The position numbers and the translations under genes were made by a program. The notes under the pieces were generated by a model that had not been told where the DNA came from, did not search any database, and saw only the letters and a list, made by a program, of their open reading frames with translations. From Streptomyces sp. CB01635 (GTDB lineage: Bacteria > Actinomycetota > Actinomycetes > Streptomycetales > Streptomycetaceae), in NCBI RefSeq assembly GCF_002803065.1, contig NZ_NNBL01000014.1, forward strand, positions 191,650-255,649: a DNA stretch of 64,000 nucleotides. Direction: 5' to 3'. Below, one piece after another: positions 61,720-64,000 of this stretch. Within the stretch, counting starts at the first letter, position 1. The number at the start of each line of letters is the position of its first letter.

Positions 61720-63239
61720 GCGGAGCCCTCCCGCTTGTCGGAGGCGTACGAGTGGCGGTAGAGCGCGAGCGAGGGCGCGTAACGGCCGGACGGGTCGCGC
61801 AGGTGGAGATCGTCGAGGAGGGAGTACGCCCAGTTCTTGCCGAGCTTCCTGCTCCACTCGATGGGCCCCAGTGGGTAGTTGACGCCCAGGCGCATCGCCG
61901 TGTCGATGTCCTCCGGAGTGGCCACTCCCTTGGCGACGGCATCGTGCGCCAGGTCGATGAGCCGCGCGACCGTGCGCGCGACGATCATGCCGGGCACGTC
62001 CCCGATGACGCTGACGTCCTTGCCGATGGCCTGGAAGAGCCCGGTGGCCTCGCGCAAGGTCTGCGGGGACGCTTCCTGAGAGGTCGCGAGCGCGATACGG
62101 GTCGCGGCGCGATAGTCGAACGCGAGATCGAAGTAGATGACGTCCCGGTACTCGACGGACGTCTGGCCGTCCGCGAGGGCGAGCTGGCCGCCGCCGGGAA
62201 GGACCAGGCGCGTGCCATTGTCCTCGTCCTCCTCGCGCACCGGGATGCCCGCCTCGCGGATCAGCGCGAGAAGCTCGCCGGCAGGCCCCAGGTCGCCTTC
62301 GGCGACGACGTACGCGGGCGCCTGGGCGGGCTGCGCGGTGTGCGGCTCCGGGCGGTCCTCACCGTCCGTGTACGCGTACCAGCCGCGGCCCGTCTTGCGG
62401 CCGTGCATGCCGGCCTCGACCAGGCGCCGCTGGGCGAGGGCCGGCCGGAACTTCACGTCCTGGAAGAAGGCCTCCCACACGGAACGGGTGACCGCTTCGT
62501 TGACGTCCTGTCCGATGAGGTCCGTCAGCTCGAAGGCGCCCATCTTGAAGCCGCCGCACTCGCGCAGGACGGCGTCGATGGTGGCGGGCTGGGCGCCCTG
62601 CTCCTCGTAGACCGCGAACGCCTCGGCGTAGAAGGGGCGGGCGATGCGGTTGACAATGAATCCGGGGGTGTCGGCGCAGACGACGGGGGTCTTGCCCCAG
62701 GCGCGGGCCGTCTCGTACGCGCGCGTGGCCGCCGTTACGTCGGTCGCCGCGCCGGAGACCACCTCGACCAGCGGCATCAGGGGCGCGGGGTTGAAGAAGT
62801 GCAGGCCGACGAGGCGCCCCGGCAGACGCAGCGCGCCGCCGACGGCGGTGACGGACAGGGACGAGGTGTTGGTCGCGAGCAGACAGTCGTCCGCGACGAT
62901 CTCCTCCAGGTCCGTGAACAGCTGCTGCTTCACGTCGAGCCGCTCCAGTACGGCCTCGACGACGAGCGCCGCCCCCGCGAACTCCTCGAGGGACCCGGCG
63001 GCGCTCAGGCGCGCACGCGCGGCGTCGCGCTCGGCCGCGTCGAGCCTGCCCTTGTCGACCAGGCGGTCCAGGCGCGCGGCGATGGCGTCCGCGGCCTCCT
63101 GGGCGCGGCCCGGTACGGCGTCGTAGAGCCGGACGGGGTGGCCGGCGGTCAGGGCGACCTGGGCGATGCCCTGGCCCATGGTGCCGGTGCCCACCACGCC
63201 CACAAGGCGTTCGGGGCTGCCGAGCTCGAGTGCTGTCAT
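61716..63239 (-). CDS. paaH: 3-hydroxyacyl-CoA dehydrogenase (phenylacetate/beta-oxidation type)
   Basis: 507 residues. The NAD-binding motif is GVVGTGTMGQGIAQVALTAG (14-33). The catalytic HF motif is LHFFNPAPLMPLVEVV (about 135-150). A first C-terminal domain (~190-285) and a second duplicated one (~390-500, DVSVIGDVPGMIVARTVARL) match the long PaaH/PaaC form of the phenylacetate pathway. It oxidises 3-hydroxyadipyl-CoA-type substrates with NAD+. First gene of the paaH-tetR operon. Confidence 0.9.
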   Translation of the reverse strand: MTALELGSPERLVGVVGTGTMGQGIAQVALTAGHPVRLYDAVPGRAQEAADAIAARLDRLVDKGRLDAAERDAARARLSAAGSLEEFAGAALVVEAVLERLDVKQQLFTDLEEIVADDCLLATNTSSLSVTAVGGALRLPGRLVGLHFFNPAPLMPLVEVVSGAATDVTAATRAYETARAWGKTPVVCADTPGFIVNRIARPFYAEAFAVYEEQGAQPATIDAVLRECGGFKMGAFELTDLIGQDVNEAVTRSVWEAFFQDVKFRPALAQRRLVEAGMHGRKTGRGWYAYTDGEDRPEPHTAQPAQAPAYVVAEGDLGPAGELLALIREAGIPVREEDEDNGTRLVLPGGGQLALADGQTSVEYRDVIYFDLAFDYRAATRIALATSQEASPQTLREATGLFQAIGKDVSVIGDVPGMIVARTVARLIDLAHDAVAKGVATPEDIDTAMRLGVNYPLGPIEWSRKLGKNWAYSLLDDLHLRDPSGRYAPSLALYRHSYASDKREGSA

Positions 63240-63308
63240 GGTCGCGATCCTCCCGCACGGAACGACGGCCGGGGTCCCGGGGGTCGGGGCGCTGAGGCGG
63301 GCGCGAAG

Positions 63309-63317
63309 TTTTCCACA
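63309..63317 (+). other. DnaA-box-like nonamer (8 of 9)
   Basis: TTTTCCACA lies in the paaH/paaN intergenic region, one mismatch from TTGTCCACA or TTATCCACA. It could be chance. Confidence 0.3.
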
Positions 63318-63341
63318 GGTTCGACGGACCCCCTTGTCCCG

Positions 63342-63355
63342 ACCGATCGTTCGGT
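63342..63355. promoter_or_regulatory. Candidate TetR (PaaR) operator in the paaH/paaN promoter
   Basis: ACCGA-TCGT-TCGGT, a perfect inverted repeat of the form ACCG-N6-CGGT, the core I recall for TetR-type PaaR in Corynebacterium. It overlaps a second palindrome CGGTTA-CTC-TAACCG (63352-63366). It lies between the divergent paaH-tetR and paaN genes. Confidence 0.65.
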
Positions 63356-63447
63356 TACTCTAACCGTGTCTGCCTGTTCCTGCCCAGCTGTTCCTGCCCA
63401 GCTCGCCGGCTCGACGAAGAGCCGTCTCGACGAGGAGTTGGTCCGTC

Positions 63448-64000
63448 ATGGCCGCCGAAGTCACCGCGCACGACCTGATCGCCAAGCACCGGCCCACCCT
63501 TGACCAAGCGCTGGAAGCGATCCGCACGCGCGCGTACTGGTCACCGCACCCCGAGCACCCCAAGGCCTACGGAGAGCACGGAAGCCTGAGCATGCCCGAG
63601 GGCAAGGCCGCCTTCGACGCGCTCTCCGGCACCCGGATCGACCTCGGCCAGCCCGGCACGGACGACTGGGTGGGCGGCGAAACGTCTCCGTACGGCGTCG
63701 AGTTGGGCGTCACCTACCCGCACCCCGACCTGGACGTCCTGCTCCCCGCGATGCGCGCGGGCATGCGCGCGTGGCGCGAGGCGGGCGCCGAGGCGCGGGC
63801 CGCCGTATGTCTGGAGATCCTGGCCCGGATCAGCGCGCGTACGCACGAGTTCGCGCACGCCGTGATGCACACCAGCGGCCAGGCCTTCATGATGGCGTTC
63901 CAGGCGGGCGGCCCCCACGCGCAGGACCGCGGGCTGGAAGCGGTGGCGTACGCGTACGTCGAGCAGGTGCGCACACCGGACGCGGCGGAGTGGACCAAGC
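63448..64000 (+). CDS. paaN: PaaN, phenylacetate degradation aldehyde dehydrogenase family protein, 3' end outside
   Basis: 184 codons are visible from ATG 63448 (GAGGAG ten bases upstream) and the frame is open at the window edge. The start MAAEVTAHDLIAKHRPTLDQ and the blocks SMPEGKAAFDALSG and GGETSPYGVELGVTYP match the N-terminal part of actinobacterial PaaN. Full-length PaaN is ~560 residues. It is linked to ring-opening steps of the phenylacetyl-CoA pathway. Divergent from paaH. Confidence 0.88.
   Translation, partial: MAAEVTAHDLIAKHRPTLDQALEAIRTRAYWSPHPEHPKAYGEHGSLSMPEGKAAFDALSGTRIDLGQPGTDDWVGGETSPYGVELGVTYPHPDLDVLLPAMRAGMRAWREAGAEARAAVCLEILARISARTHEFAHAVMHTSGQAFMMAFQAGGPHAQDRGLEAVAYAYVEQVRTPDAAEWTK

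Overview
The window is about 64 kb of very GC-rich DNA with strong third-position GC. The gene content is that of a Streptomyces chromosome core: methionyl- and aspartyl-tRNA synthetases, two branched-chain alpha-keto acid dehydrogenase (bkd) clusters, PASTA-type and related Ser/Thr kinases, the proteasome activator Bpa, snapalysin with its LysR regulator, a SpoIIE-type phosphatase and a K15-type penicillin-binding protein. From memory (not checked) the order resembles the segment of the S. coelicolor chromosome just beside oriC. One perfect and one near-perfect parS site support an origin-proximal position. No tRNA, rRNA, CRISPR, insertion sequence or prophage was found. Both end genes are cut: a ParA-like gene on the left and paaN on the right.

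Layout. 1-8.5 kb: ParA/ParB-like pair, a tandem IclR regulator with a palindrome downstream, three small membrane proteins, an EEP-family hydrolase and an FUSC transporter. 8.5-12.5 kb: snapalysin/SnpR divergon and a Tat-exported PhoX-like phosphatase behind a PHO box. 12.7-21 kb: VWA protein with a long acidic tether, zinc alcohol dehydrogenase, metG, a small unknown gene, an exported intradiol dioxygenase and aspS. 21-32 kb: PAS-GAF-SpoIIE-HATPase phosphatase overlapping an AI-2E-type permease, pirin, SseB, a FadE5-like acyl-CoA dehydrogenase, Uma2 protein, M18 aminopeptidase, and a thioredoxin-NHL protein with a cupin. 32-40 kb: GlxA-type AraC regulator, BrkB-type membrane protein, LURP protein, nitrilase-type hydrolase, DinB/maleylpyruvate isomerase protein, GntR-MFS operon and the K15-type transpeptidase. 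40-50 kb: bkd cluster 1, orphan NarL response regulator, PPOX protein, phosphotransferase and two divergent Ser/Thr kinases. 50-64 kb: Bpa, a cell-surface protein, quinone oxidoreductase, a mobA-like/moeA/potassium-channel operon, bkd cluster 2 with its AsnC regulator, and the paaH-tetR / paaN divergon.

How the genes work together. The two bkd clusters feed branched-chain acyl-CoA starters from Val/Leu/Ile into fatty acid and polyketide synthesis. The acyl-CoA dehydrogenase and the paaH/paaN genes are catabolic, and candidate operator palindromes link some of these units. A perfect parS lies exactly on the GTGA stop/start overlap of moeA and the channel gene, and a 13/14 copy lies in the antisense overlap of the phosphatase and permease genes.

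The least explained signal is a set of three short tandem-repeat arrays (26 bp x3, 18 bp x8, 23 bp x3). In each, one copy spans the stop codon of an unrelated gene and the rest run downstream, duplicating the stop codon. All functional calls come from reading translated sequence and motifs; no database search was possible.
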